From positions 1 to 64,000 of the forward strand of contig JAZLDO010000178.1 in NCBI GenBank assembly GCA_045614825.1: a DNA stretch of 64,000 nt, written 5' to 3'. This stretch comes from Aphodosoma sp045614825. Lineage in GTDB: Bacteria > Bacteroidota > Bacteroidia > Bacteroidales > Paludibacteraceae. Made by a program: the position numbers and the translations under genes. This document shows, in pieces, positions 37,801 to 45,154 of the stretch. The notes beneath the pieces were generated by a model. That model was not told the DNA's origin. It worked only from the letters and a program-made list of their open reading frames with translations, and ran no database searches. The first letter of the stretch is position 1, and every line of letters begins with the position of its first letter.

Positions 37801-40800
37801 TATTATCAAGAAGAGTTTATTTCATCAGGATTTTCTGTATATAATCAAATACCTAATTGTTTTATAGCTAATAATGAGCATATAACATCGAATAGTGCCT
37901 CTGACATGGTGTATATTCCTCGTATGTTCAAAAATTCACAACGAACCAATAAGGGTGTCTATTCTAGTACTGCACAATGGGGTTCTCGTACGGGAGATTA
38001 TGCATTAGAGTTCTTTAGAGATGGAGTGGAAAATGCAGATGGTTATATTGCAATGCCGATGTTTGATACCGATTTAGAAAATCTTACACTTAATTTCTGG
38101 ATGAGATGTGTAGTTCATCATCCAGAAACAGGTGAATTTAAAAGTTCAAGTAGTTCAACATCAACTAAAGCATATCTTTCAGGTATAGCTAATAATGCGT
38201 CTAAGAAGATAACTGTAGGTACGATGACCGATCCAAATAATCCTGAAACATTTGTGGCCTTGGGGGTATTTGAATATCCGTATGATGAAGAAGATATTAA
38301 ATCTACAACTAAAGTTTCGGATGACCCAACGGGTAATGATTTCTGGGTGCGTTGTTCTTTGCCACTTGCGGGTGCAACAGGTTCTTTTATTGTCTTCAAG
38401 AACGAAATGTATGAAGATGGCTTCTTGTATAATAAAGTATATATTGATGATATTGAAGTTACAGATCGCATTTGTATAGAACCAAGTAATATTGTATTTG
38501 ATTCGATTAGAACTGAGTCGGTTGTAGTAGATTGCAAAACTACATATAGTGATTTGTATTTTATCGAATTAGCAACTGATAGTAAGTTTGAAAATCTATT
38601 GGTTGATACCCTTACATCCTTCCCAGTTAAATTTGAAACTTTGAATGACGATACAGAATATTTTGTGAGAGCAAAAGCTAAATGTTCAGATTATGAAAAT
38701 TCAGATTGGTCGATGTTCTATTCGTTCCGTACGTTGAAACGTGTGGTTTATGATCAACAATTTGGTCAATTGAGTTATTGTCCAGATGATTGGAAGCGCT
38801 CAACTACTTTTGTGGCGGAAGAGCAATTCAATGGCAATGTTCCTTTTGATTATATTAGTTATGATTCTAAAGACGGATGGTCGTCTGCTATGCCGTTATT
38901 TGAAGAGGGATTATTTACTACATCACATATTTCTGTGCCAGTGAAATATTCTAATAAATATACTTTGTTTAGTCCATTGTTATACTTAGAAAATCAAGAA
39001 GAAGCATATCATTTGATATTTGATCTTGCATTGACAAAATTAGGTGAGAACCAGCCAATTGATCATATTGATATAAATGATAGGAATAGTAAGTTTATGA
39101 TAATTGTTTCTAATGATGGAGGTAAAACATGGAGACGAGAAAATACTACAATTTGGGGAACTCGTGATAATGATTATATTTTTGATAATATTCCAAACAC
39201 CGGTGCTACATATTCTGTTGATTTAACTAAATATGCTGGTGATGTTGTGCAAATAGCATTTTATGTTGAAACAATAAATCTTCTTGTACCAATTGAATTG
39301 CACTTAGATAATGTGCATATTAATACGTTTATAGTTGATGATGTATCGGCTGTTGTTTGTCAGGCTGAAGATTACGAAGATGATAATTTCTTTGTATTGG
39401 CAGAAGAGTTAAGTTTAGGCGAAAATGTTTTCTCTAAATGGTCTCTTTATAGTGACTCTGGAAGATCAGATGTTTTACATAATCTTTCTGTGGTAGTGAA
39501 ACCTGCATTTGAAACTAAGTTGGAAGCTCAAATTTGTGAAGGAAATGTATTTAGTGGATATGGGTTTGTGGATTTGAGCGAGCCAGGTGTTTATAAACAA
39601 AAAATGAAAGCTACGAATGGTTGTGATTCTGTTGTAGCTCTCAATTTGATAACTATGCCAACTATAAGAGAGGTTGTGTATGATACTATTTGTCAGGGGA
39701 TGTCTTTGGTTTGGAATGGTAGAGAATATAATCGTACAGGGGTTTATTCCGATACGCTAACCTCTTCGGTAACTAATTGTGATTCGATTGTTACTCTTAT
39801 CCTTAAAGTTAATGATGCAATTCGTCGTGAAGAATATGTAAATATTTGTTATGGTGAAACATACGACTTTGCTGGTGAAATAATATCAAAGACTGGTAGA
39901 TATGAACATTTGTTTACTACAGCGTCAGGTTGTGATTCGTTGGTTACACTTCATGCAACCGTATTGCCAGATTATAGCAATATAGTTATCAATGCTGCAA
40001 TTGAAGAAGGAGAAGTATATAATGATAATGGTTTTGTTGGAATAACAAAATCAGGGTCTTATACATTGAAAATGAAATCGGTTGATGATTGTGACTCTAT
40101 TGTTACGTTGAATTTGGTGGTTGGTAATGTAACCGATTATGCTGATATTGTAATTTGTCATGGTGATAGTTATCAGTTTGGCTCGAAAACAATTACAGAG
40201 TCGGGTAAATATGTAGAAACTTTTGCTGATGATTCTGTAGTGCTTTTAACTGCTGTGGTATTGCCAGATTTGCGTCAGACAATGGATGTTATGATTTGTA
40301 AAGGGGATACTTATTTGTTTGATGATCAAATGTTGACAGAAACCGGAGTATATACTCAAAACCTTCGTTCTGTTGATGGCTGTGATTCTACTATTACACT
40401 TAATCTTACTGTGCTTGGTGGAGATACTATTTACGTTAATGATACAATCACAACAGAAGATTTACCTTATAAATATATGGATTATTTATATTATGACGAG
40501 GCGACTATTCCAGATAAATATGTTGATACTATAATTGTTGAAATTAATAATTGTAAAGAGGTTATAATTCATACATTGGTAGTTGAGTTGTCTGATGCGA
40601 TTGATTATGTTAATGTGGAAAATTTGGTGTTAGTACCTAATCCAATAAAACCAAATGAAATATTATTTGTGGAGTCTGATTTTATCTCGGCAGAACACGA
40701 GACTATCATTGTTGAGGTGTTTAATATGATTGGGCAGCGTATGATGGTTGATGTTTTATTGTCTGATACAATTCAAATTGAAGGTTTGTCGGAAGAGGGT

Positions 40801-40866
40801 TTGTATGTTGTGCGTATAGTTGTTGGTGATGATAAAGTTTATCAAGGTAAGGTCATTGTGAAATAG
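31894..40866 (+). CDS. Giant T9SS surface protein, paralogue of the first (2990 aa)
   Basis: Start ATG 31894 gives a clean signal peptide (MKRYLLKSVILVVLLFASFV, cleaved near SS-QEYG). Nine jelly-roll-like modules can be followed in the same order as in the protein at 15431, for example VLDESFENGIPSGW, LPYFEDFN, IPYSENFDKENY and LPYYCNFDEEDEASKW. FN3-like domains lie between them. Six ICxGxxY...CDS repeats (one shortened) and a degenerate seventh follow near 2560-2890, two more than in the first giant. The end is a type A T9SS sorting domain (LVPNPIKPNEILFVESDF ... LYVVRIVVG ... GKVIVK). It is probably a surface adhesin or fibre. No catalytic motif was found. Confidence 0.88.
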   Translation: MKRYLLKSVILVVLLFASFVLSSQEYGAVLDESFENGIPSGWVQEKIYGDIDWVVESGNLSQPRNAYDGNKRVAFRNTNSVTTKAKTRLILPVVDISQLYQPILVFAHAQDRWTYDFDTLRVLYRTSEESDWVQLKVFDKYISKWQVDTLPLMQASKTFQLAFEATDNLGRGVVIDKVVVRSSPDCYEPELFVSNISNDTVDVGWYGVWDAESFSLKVSKELLSMEMLNDPNHKADVLDIVVSDVYEYTVKNLEINTKYYCYVRSNCYDDKSIWVVDSFTTANLLELPYFEDFNLPATPGFPSYLNSWYFGSSDDVVTPYVNTGRTKYLENYSKDASFVLSFYAAHYFENDLVGGLKTKPYIPGGSYSYAAMPKLSDEVDITDLYLSFSAVSYEFNSATDLSAIIVGVMTDPYDNMTFESVDTIMLPEVRFFEEAVVSFENYKGNGKFIAFMSDFAVNNAFDLDNLKVDYRQDILKINQFTIGVPSANSVKLGFDLQYPQYEVVVSKTELADSLLSSAQDVVRKVISNNGVIEGLDAATEYRIYVRGIVGDKKGEWGNCRFVRTPGRVLDLPCVVDEVETDIYHIRLGNAPTIYKSMHSNVVMHSNSTYIPTFVGGYNSVAPSDYVFLTELTNEIDCWSAMVFPQLPKVDGTRISFYACSPNAGYKGSAVVGLMSDANDFSTFKAIDTLSFSSTKINHYFYDLNGYGEEYKFFAIYADLENVLGSNRFIVDKVRYSEIPSCPTVSNVQAKMDLINPSKVELSWDDEDVVAWKVRLSKTKYELEAMYNDVSGYDFVYDDTVATNSIVFTELEFPNVDYYYTIQAVCEEMDGEWSAMGSFTTGCYAEEPIPYSENFDKENYVTGKNHVGFAVPCMISQQVVKDGKYYPYLTTAQKKSGKNSLCFIKSSEVNYSNLYVALPKMSKAINELQLSFMMYNKDLHQSVSVGVMTAPNDTLSFVEIAEVVANTEKSWTKYTVTFEDYVGDAEHIAIKVNDECQSKQEFYIDDILVEDFNSCVRPKNVNVKEITDEYVEFEWAKTTFVSQWCVAVTKLKDNISSYLDNPTTASQVAVKIDTVMTNPYRMLGLDANTTYYVYIKSMCGDNGYSEWSNPVAFYTPKEVMTPAEFGVENFDTYGSGKGIYPSHYIVGNVMITSSNPSTTQQNYIPYCYKSSSSTYKASGSSSLRFQSSSSYNGAYAITSRFDIDDISTLRMKLWASAGKDEYLSDKYAHALVVGVVTNPTNLATFVAVDTLDLSLGGDYVVHFDNYKYDYNGDKGKYVMFLSEFSKDNYAFIDDVQFDIMPSCYTAFEFDSIDCNSIKVNFIKGKAPYQLVCSPILLRATELSNQIPIEIATGNSIDIDTLASGTEYYFYARSKCDGVKWSDWTSVEFVRTECLDSITLPFYDGFERNIATMATAIPVCWFADGDPCAILNYNTGQRGVYFEAASKAQPYLVSRGIDVDNLNSCFIEFFANSSKYGSEMNVIVGAVEDIENIANSFVAIDTIALGWTEFTWHRVSFDNYQGQGKHIAFTTNYDLNGRKVGGFYLDDVTIGRLPNCMNPELFVLNNRTNVSLDLSFKHKGALIYEWRYGFVGFDVETEAIKTLQTENTNIHIDSLTMNTEYEVYVKAICSEFESTDWVYVGKYSTLNDYINTLPYYCNFDEEDEASKWIFVQNNQTNKWYIGSDREYIVSDSAKINDKALYVSSDNGAHVFYGKAESYSWAYRSIYLEKGVYTISYKWNVAGYAESAYPFDYVDAFLMPVNYMFNAGSNEIILGDGSSSSIYADCISLPNGVINITNENSLSGMCVNGLFSASDWKSTTKDIIVTEEAGIYNILFYWTNSSNKEGFSAVIDDILIEENFCVAPYDLRLVGYDIESVHFDWKSHVDEVKYAFKLTTVSSSNPDLLSEDYVVFTDTLESTSIEIDVLDANTTYYAYVKAICNDFSSTDWSNCVEFTTPCAAYTINTTYSFEDGYYQEEFISSGFSVYNQIPNCFIANNEHITSNSASDMVYIPRMFKNSQRTNKGVYSSTAQWGSRTGDYALEFFRDGVENADGYIAMPMFDTDLENLTLNFWMRCVVHHPETGEFKSSSSSTSTKAYLSGIANNASKKITVGTMTDPNNPETFVALGVFEYPYDEEDIKSTTKVSDDPTGNDFWVRCSLPLAGATGSFIVFKNEMYEDGFLYNKVYIDDIEVTDRICIEPSNIVFDSIRTESVVVDCKTTYSDLYFIELATDSKFENLLVDTLTSFPVKFETLNDDTEYFVRAKAKCSDYENSDWSMFYSFRTLKRVVYDQQFGQLSYCPDDWKRSTTFVAEEQFNGNVPFDYISYDSKDGWSSAMPLFEEGLFTTSHISVPVKYSNKYTLFSPLLYLENQEEAYHLIFDLALTKLGENQPIDHIDINDRNSKFMIIVSNDGGKTWRRENTTIWGTRDNDYIFDNIPNTGATYSVDLTKYAGDVVQIAFYVETINLLVPIELHLDNVHINTFIVDDVSAVVCQAEDYEDDNFFVLAEELSLGENVFSKWSLYSDSGRSDVLHNLSVVVKPAFETKLEAQICEGNVFSGYGFVDLSEPGVYKQKMKATNGCDSVVALNLITMPTIREVVYDTICQGMSLVWNGREYNRTGVYSDTLTSSVTNCDSIVTLILKVNDAIRREEYVNICYGETYDFAGEIISKTGRYEHLFTTASGCDSLVTLHATVLPDYSNIVINAAIEEGEVYNDNGFVGITKSGSYTLKMKSVDDCDSIVTLNLVVGNVTDYADIVICHGDSYQFGSKTITESGKYVETFADDSVVLLTAVVLPDLRQTMDVMICKGDTYLFDDQMLTETGVYTQNLRSVDGCDSTITLNLTVLGGDTIYVNDTITTEDLPYKYMDYLYYDEATIPDKYVDTIIVEINNCKEVIIHTLVVELSDAIDYVNVENLVLVPNPIKPNEILFVESDFISAEHETIIVEVFNMIGQRMMVDVLLSDTIQIEGLSEEGLYVVRIVVGDDKVYQGKVIVK

Positions 40867-40878
40867 TCTATTATTTTT

Positions 40879-40912
40879 AATAAGAGTCGCAGTAATATGG
40901 GGCTCTTATTAA
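40879..40912 (+). terminator. Weak hairpin between the giant gene and its partner
   Basis: AATAAGAG (40879-40886) pairs with CTCTTATT (40903-40910) and is followed by AAATTTT, not a strong T run. It may be a partial terminator or an mRNA-stability hairpin. Confidence 0.4.
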
Positions 40913-40934
40913 ATTTTATAAAAAAGGGTTTGTT

Positions 40935-43900
40935 ATGAAAGTAAATGTTTTCAAAATATTTGGTTTGTTTTGTTTGTTGCTTGTGAGAATTTATCTATTC
41001 TCTCAATCATCGAATAGTTTAATTTCTTTGCCTTATTATTGTGGTTTTGAAGATTCATTAGAAAATAGTAATTGGATTATAAATGCAGGTGGAGAACAAA
41101 TTGAATGTCAAGATAAATGGATGATTGGCAACTTAGATTATACAGAGGGTTATCAATCAATGTATATATCTTGTGATACAGGAAAAACTATTACTTATGG
41201 AGCAAAGCCTAATTATGTTATTGCATACCGACCTATTTTGATTACAGATTCTGTAAAAGATGTTAATATATCTTTTTATTGGAAAGGATTGGGAAAAAAA
41301 GATGTTTCTAATTTGAAATATTATTTTATGCCAGCTTCAGCTATTAAAGCTTCGGATTTAAAATCTGTGTCTGGTAGAGGTAATTTGCCTAATATTTTCA
41401 AAAAAAGTAGTGGTGTTTTTTATGCTTCGGAAGAGTGGTCTTATCATACGTTGAAGCATAGGGTTACTATGAATACAGAATATTATTTGATTTTTGTTTG
41501 GCAAAATAATAATAATAATTCTGAATTAATAGAATTATCTACAGCTATTGATGATATTCAAATTACAGATGGTGGTGCTTTTAATGTAGAATCAATATCG
41601 GTTGTTTCTACGTGTGATACTTTAACAATATCGTGGGAGGGTCCACATAGTAAATTTGATTTAGAGTATCGAGTTTCTGGTTCGTCGAGATGGAATAAGT
41701 ATAGTAATCTTGAATTTAAGGCGGGTGAGCAAAAACAGATGGTGATAACTCCATTGACAGGAGGTGAGGGTACGTATGATGTGAGAGTTAGAGGTTGGGG
41801 AAATGATGAAGGTACTATAAGAAGTGCTTGGATTATGAGTACGGATAATGTCTGTTTTTGTCCAGATAGGCATTGTATTAATTATGTAGATTTGACTTCG
41901 GAAAAGGTTCATTGTTTTGAGGGACAAGCGGTAAATCCATTAGAAAATAAATTTGCTCTGAATGAGTGTATAGCCCCTATTGATTACGGTTCGAACGATT
42001 CTCGTAGTCGTCATACTGTGAATTGGAAATTGAATGAACGAGATCCTAGGACTGGGAATGTTTTGAAAACAATCCCAGAAGGAGCTTTGGCATCGGTGCG
42101 TCTTGGTAATTGGGAGGTAGGTGCATTGGCTGAGGGTATAACCTATGATTATCATGTTGATACGGCTAATGCTATTATTATTTTGATGAAGTATGCTGTT
42201 GTGTTAGAGGCTCCAGGACATGGTCAGGATAAGGACCCATTTTTTAAGTTAGAACTTATTGATGAACAAGGAAATTTGATTGATTCTGATTGTGGTTCAT
42301 TTGATTTTACGCCTGAGAATAAAGAAATTAAATGGGAGAAATATAAAAATTATGTTTGGAAAGATTGGACTTCGATAGGACTTAATTTGCAAAAATATCA
42401 TGGGCAAAATATAAAAATTAGGCTTATAACTCAAGATTGTACAGAATCAGCTCATGCTGGTTATGCCTATTTTACATTAGATTGTATTGATGCTAAAATT
42501 AAGACTGAAAGTTGTGGTGAGAAAATTGATATTTCGATGGAAGCCCCTGAGGGTTTTCGTTATATGTGGACTAAATCTAATAGGGACTCTGTAATATCAA
42601 CAGAACGTGAATTTTCGGTACCTTCAAATGATACTGCAACATATTATTGTACGGTAGATTATATTGATGTAGAGGGTTGTCAATTTGAACTTTCGACTTA
42701 TGTTGAACCTCAGTTCCCTTTTCCTGATTTTGAGTGGGAATGGAAACCTGAAGATTGTGAAAATAAAGTTTATTTAAGAAATAAAAGTTGTGTATTGACT
42801 CGTGTTGATGGTGAATTTGTGCCAACAGCAAAGTCTTGTGAAACATTTTATTGGAATATAAATAATGGGAATTTAGAGAGTCAAGAGGAAAATATTGTTT
42901 ATAAAGCACCTCGTGCAGGTGGCGAAGTTTCTGTTACTCTTATCGCTGGCATATCAAGTGGAAATTGTGAAAAAGATACAACAATTAAGATTACGATACC
43001 TCCAATTTATGACCATTTAGATACTATCTATAAGGTTAAATGTGATGCTGATCCTGAAACTTTTGATAATCAATTGATTTTTGTTTCGGGAGTATATGTG
43101 CAAACTCTTAAGAATATTTGGGGATGTGATAGTGTGACTGTGTTGGATTTACAATTTTTACCTACCCCAGATGATGTTGATATTTATGATACTATTTGTA
43201 GTAATGATGTTTATGATTTTTATGGCGAAAAAATCACAGAGGCGGGTAAATATACTAAATGGTTAAAAACGTCGCTTGGTTGTGATAGCGTGGTTCATTT
43301 GCATTTGGAGGTTATGCCTGCTGTGGCTGTTATTGTGCCTGATGAGTATCGTGCGGTTTGTGCCGATGATAAAGAGTTAATTATTGAATATACATTGGAT
43401 GATATGGTTGAGGGTTTAGATACATATTCTGTTGTTTTTGATGATTTTGCTAAACAAAATGGTTTTAAGGATGTTTATGATTTGCCTGTAGGAGAAGAAA
43501 AGGAATTTACTGTGGTTTTGCCTAATAATTGTCGTCCAAATAATTATAATGCGATGATTAAAATAAGGGATATAACAGGATTTTGTGGTGATATTGATAT
43601 TCCTATAAATTTTGATGTTTATTATAGCTCGTCTATACTTCAAGCTAAATTTGGTAATACTATAACAGTTTATGATTCTGCATATAATGGAGGGTATAGT
43701 TTTGTTGAGAGTGAGTATCATTGGTATAAAAATAATGAACTTTTGGTGAATGATACTTTATCGTATATTTATTTAGGTGAAGATGTTGAATTTGCACCTA
43801 ATGATTGTTATTTTTTAGAAGTTGAGCGTAAAGATGATGGTGTTGTAATGAGAACTTGTGATATTTGTCCAGGAATGGATACGGGAGTGGAAGATGTTTA

Positions 43901-44141
43901 TGATGATATGAAAGAGGAGCTACTTGATGCAACGATGTTTGTTTCTGGTTCAACTATAAACCTTGCTGATTTTGGAGGAGGTTATGTTAGAGTTTATAAT
44001 TTTGTTGGGCAGTTAGTAGATTCATATAAAATTGATGCTGGTAGTAGTATTGAGTTTGATGCTCCGACTATAGATGGTTTTTATCTTTTGCATGTGATAA
44101 CTAAAAATGGTAATTATGTGCATAAGATTTGGGTGAAATAG
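40935..44141 (+). CDS. T9SS surface protein, paralogue B (1068 aa)
   Basis: A signal peptide (MKVNVFKIFGLFCLLLVRIY..., ending near FSQ) precedes the same order of parts as the protein at 27400: a jelly-roll module (LPYYCGFEDSLENSNW), an FN3-like domain and CFCPDRHCINYVDLT. SRHTVNW, GALASVRLGNW, VVLEAPGHG and AGYAYFTLDC follow, then a PKD-like segment, two CDS repeats and a T9SS sorting domain (GGGYVRVYNFVGQLVDS ... GFYLLHV ... HKIWVK). Short DNA stretches are identical to the paralogue while most of the gene has diverged. It follows the second giant gene by 68 bases. Confidence 0.85.
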   Translation: MKVNVFKIFGLFCLLLVRIYLFSQSSNSLISLPYYCGFEDSLENSNWIINAGGEQIECQDKWMIGNLDYTEGYQSMYISCDTGKTITYGAKPNYVIAYRPILITDSVKDVNISFYWKGLGKKDVSNLKYYFMPASAIKASDLKSVSGRGNLPNIFKKSSGVFYASEEWSYHTLKHRVTMNTEYYLIFVWQNNNNNSELIELSTAIDDIQITDGGAFNVESISVVSTCDTLTISWEGPHSKFDLEYRVSGSSRWNKYSNLEFKAGEQKQMVITPLTGGEGTYDVRVRGWGNDEGTIRSAWIMSTDNVCFCPDRHCINYVDLTSEKVHCFEGQAVNPLENKFALNECIAPIDYGSNDSRSRHTVNWKLNERDPRTGNVLKTIPEGALASVRLGNWEVGALAEGITYDYHVDTANAIIILMKYAVVLEAPGHGQDKDPFFKLELIDEQGNLIDSDCGSFDFTPENKEIKWEKYKNYVWKDWTSIGLNLQKYHGQNIKIRLITQDCTESAHAGYAYFTLDCIDAKIKTESCGEKIDISMEAPEGFRYMWTKSNRDSVISTEREFSVPSNDTATYYCTVDYIDVEGCQFELSTYVEPQFPFPDFEWEWKPEDCENKVYLRNKSCVLTRVDGEFVPTAKSCETFYWNINNGNLESQEENIVYKAPRAGGEVSVTLIAGISSGNCEKDTTIKITIPPIYDHLDTIYKVKCDADPETFDNQLIFVSGVYVQTLKNIWGCDSVTVLDLQFLPTPDDVDIYDTICSNDVYDFYGEKITEAGKYTKWLKTSLGCDSVVHLHLEVMPAVAVIVPDEYRAVCADDKELIIEYTLDDMVEGLDTYSVVFDDFAKQNGFKDVYDLPVGEEKEFTVVLPNNCRPNNYNAMIKIRDITGFCGDIDIPINFDVYYSSSILQAKFGNTITVYDSAYNGGYSFVESEYHWYKNNELLVNDTLSYIYLGEDVEFAPNDCYFLEVERKDDGVVMRTCDICPGMDTGVEDVYDDMKEELLDATMFVSGSTINLADFGGGYVRVYNFVGQLVDSYKIDAGSSIEFDAPTIDGFYLLHVITKNGNYVHKIWVK

Positions 44142-44162
44142 GTGTTTGGGGTGATTTATTAT

Positions 44163-44201
44163 AAAAGCGTGCGATATGGAGAATATTTGTACGCTTTTTT
44201 T
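44163..44201 (+). terminator. Terminator of the second surface-protein unit
   Basis: AAAAGCGT (44163-44170) pairs with ACGCTTTT (44191-44198), followed by more T. It overlaps the -33 box of the next promoter. Confidence 0.75.
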
Positions 44202-44230
44202 GTGTTTTTGAGAAAAATGTAGTATTTTTG
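44199..44230 (+). promoter_or_regulatory. Promoter of mnmD
   Basis: TTTG (44199-44202), 20 nt, TATTTTTG (44223-44230). The start codon is 16 bases further on. Confidence 0.7.
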
Positions 44231-44246
44231 CATAAATTTATTTGTT

Positions 44247-44996
44247 ATGCAAAAGATTCAGATAACAGCTGATGGCTCGCATACATTATTCAGCGAAATG
44301 GCTGGACAGACGTATCATTCGTCGCATGGAGCAGTGCAGGAGAGTCGTCATATTTTTATATCGCAGTTGGATGTGGTTAACGGTCAGGTATTGATAGCCC
44401 CCTCAGTTTATAGCAGTTCTCTTAACTTAGGGGAGCAGTTGAGATGTCGAAGATTGTCGGTGTTGGAGATAGGGTTTGGAACTGGACTTAATGCTTTGTT
44501 GACTGCGCAGTGGGCTAAGGAGAATGGTGTGCGAGTGGATTATACGACTATTGAGTTGTATCCGTTGGAGGAGAAGGTTTATCGGGAGTTGAATTATGGA
44601 CGATTGTTGGGTGATGAGGAGTTGTTTTTGAAGCTTCATGAGGCAGAGTGGGATAGAGGTTTTGTGTCTGTAGATGATTGTTTTGCGATAAGAAAGTGTA
44701 AGAGTGATATTGTGGAGTGGGTTAGTTGTAATGCACAATGCATAATGCACAATGCACAATTGGGATTTGATGTTGTTTATTTTGATGCTTTTTCGCCTGA
44801 TGCGCAGCCTGAGTTGTGGACGGAGGAGGTTTTTCGGAATGTGTATGCGTTGATGAAAGAGGGTGGGGTGATGACTACGTATTGTGCGAAGGGTGATGTG
44901 CGTAGAGCGATGTTGGCGGCTGGATTTAAGGTTGAGAAGTTGCAGGGTCCTCCAGGGAAACGGCATATTTTGAGAGCGAGAAAAAATGAGGAATGA
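44247..44996 (+). CDS. mnmD: tRNA U34 methyltransferase MnmD (MnmC N-terminal domain)
   Basis: The protein of 249 residues matches the methyltransferase half of E. coli MnmC as a stand-alone enzyme. It would methylate 5-aminomethyl-2-thiouridine at the wobble position of tRNAs, using S-adenosylmethionine. The SAM-binding motif VLEIGFGTGLN (72-82) and the conserved YFDAFSPDAQPELWT (178-192) are present, followed by GGVMTTYCAKGDVRRAMLAA and GPPGKRHILRA. The oxidase (FAD) half of MnmC is absent, as is usual outside Proteobacteria. Oddly, residues 161-172 (CNAQCIMHNAQL) are encoded by an intergenic-type TGCACAA/TGCATAA tract that stays in frame. The stop codon is part of another tract. Confidence 0.88.
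   Translation: MQKIQITADGSHTLFSEMAGQTYHSSHGAVQESRHIFISQLDVVNGQVLIAPSVYSSSLNLGEQLRCRRLSVLEIGFGTGLNALLTAQWAKENGVRVDYTTIELYPLEEKVYRELNYGRLLGDEELFLKLHEAEWDRGFVSVDDCFAIRKCKSDIVEWVSCNAQCIMHNAQLGFDVVYFDAFSPDAQPELWTEEVFRNVYALMKEGGVMTTYCAKGDVRRAMLAAGFKVEKLQGPPGKRHILRARKNEE
44727..44761 (+). repeat. TGCACAA/TGCATAA tract inside mnmD
   Basis: About four units of TGCACAA or TGCATAA lie in frame in the coding region. The same words fill the gap after the glycosyltransferase gene (62384-62415). Confidence 0.85.
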
Positions 44997-45134
44997 GGAG
45001 TGAGGAATGAATACACATTGTGAGTGGGTATGGCGTGGGTATGGTTATCCTATGAAGAGGGTATGGTAAAGGTTGCTGTTTTTTAGGTTTATTTTTTGTT
45101 TTTTTATGGTTGAATACACACTGTGAGTGGGTAT
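44986..45134 (+). repeat. GAGGAATG tract and a 24-bp direct repeat
   Basis: GAGGAATGAGGAGTGAGGAATG runs over the mnmD stop codon (44989-45009). A 24-base word at 45008-45031 recurs at 45111-45134 with one mismatch, 103 bases apart. The gap also has GAGGGTATGGTAA, which is shared with 31345-31357. The 158-base spacer holds no gene. Confidence 0.65.
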
Positions 45135-45154
45135 TTGTTTTTGAATATTTTGTT

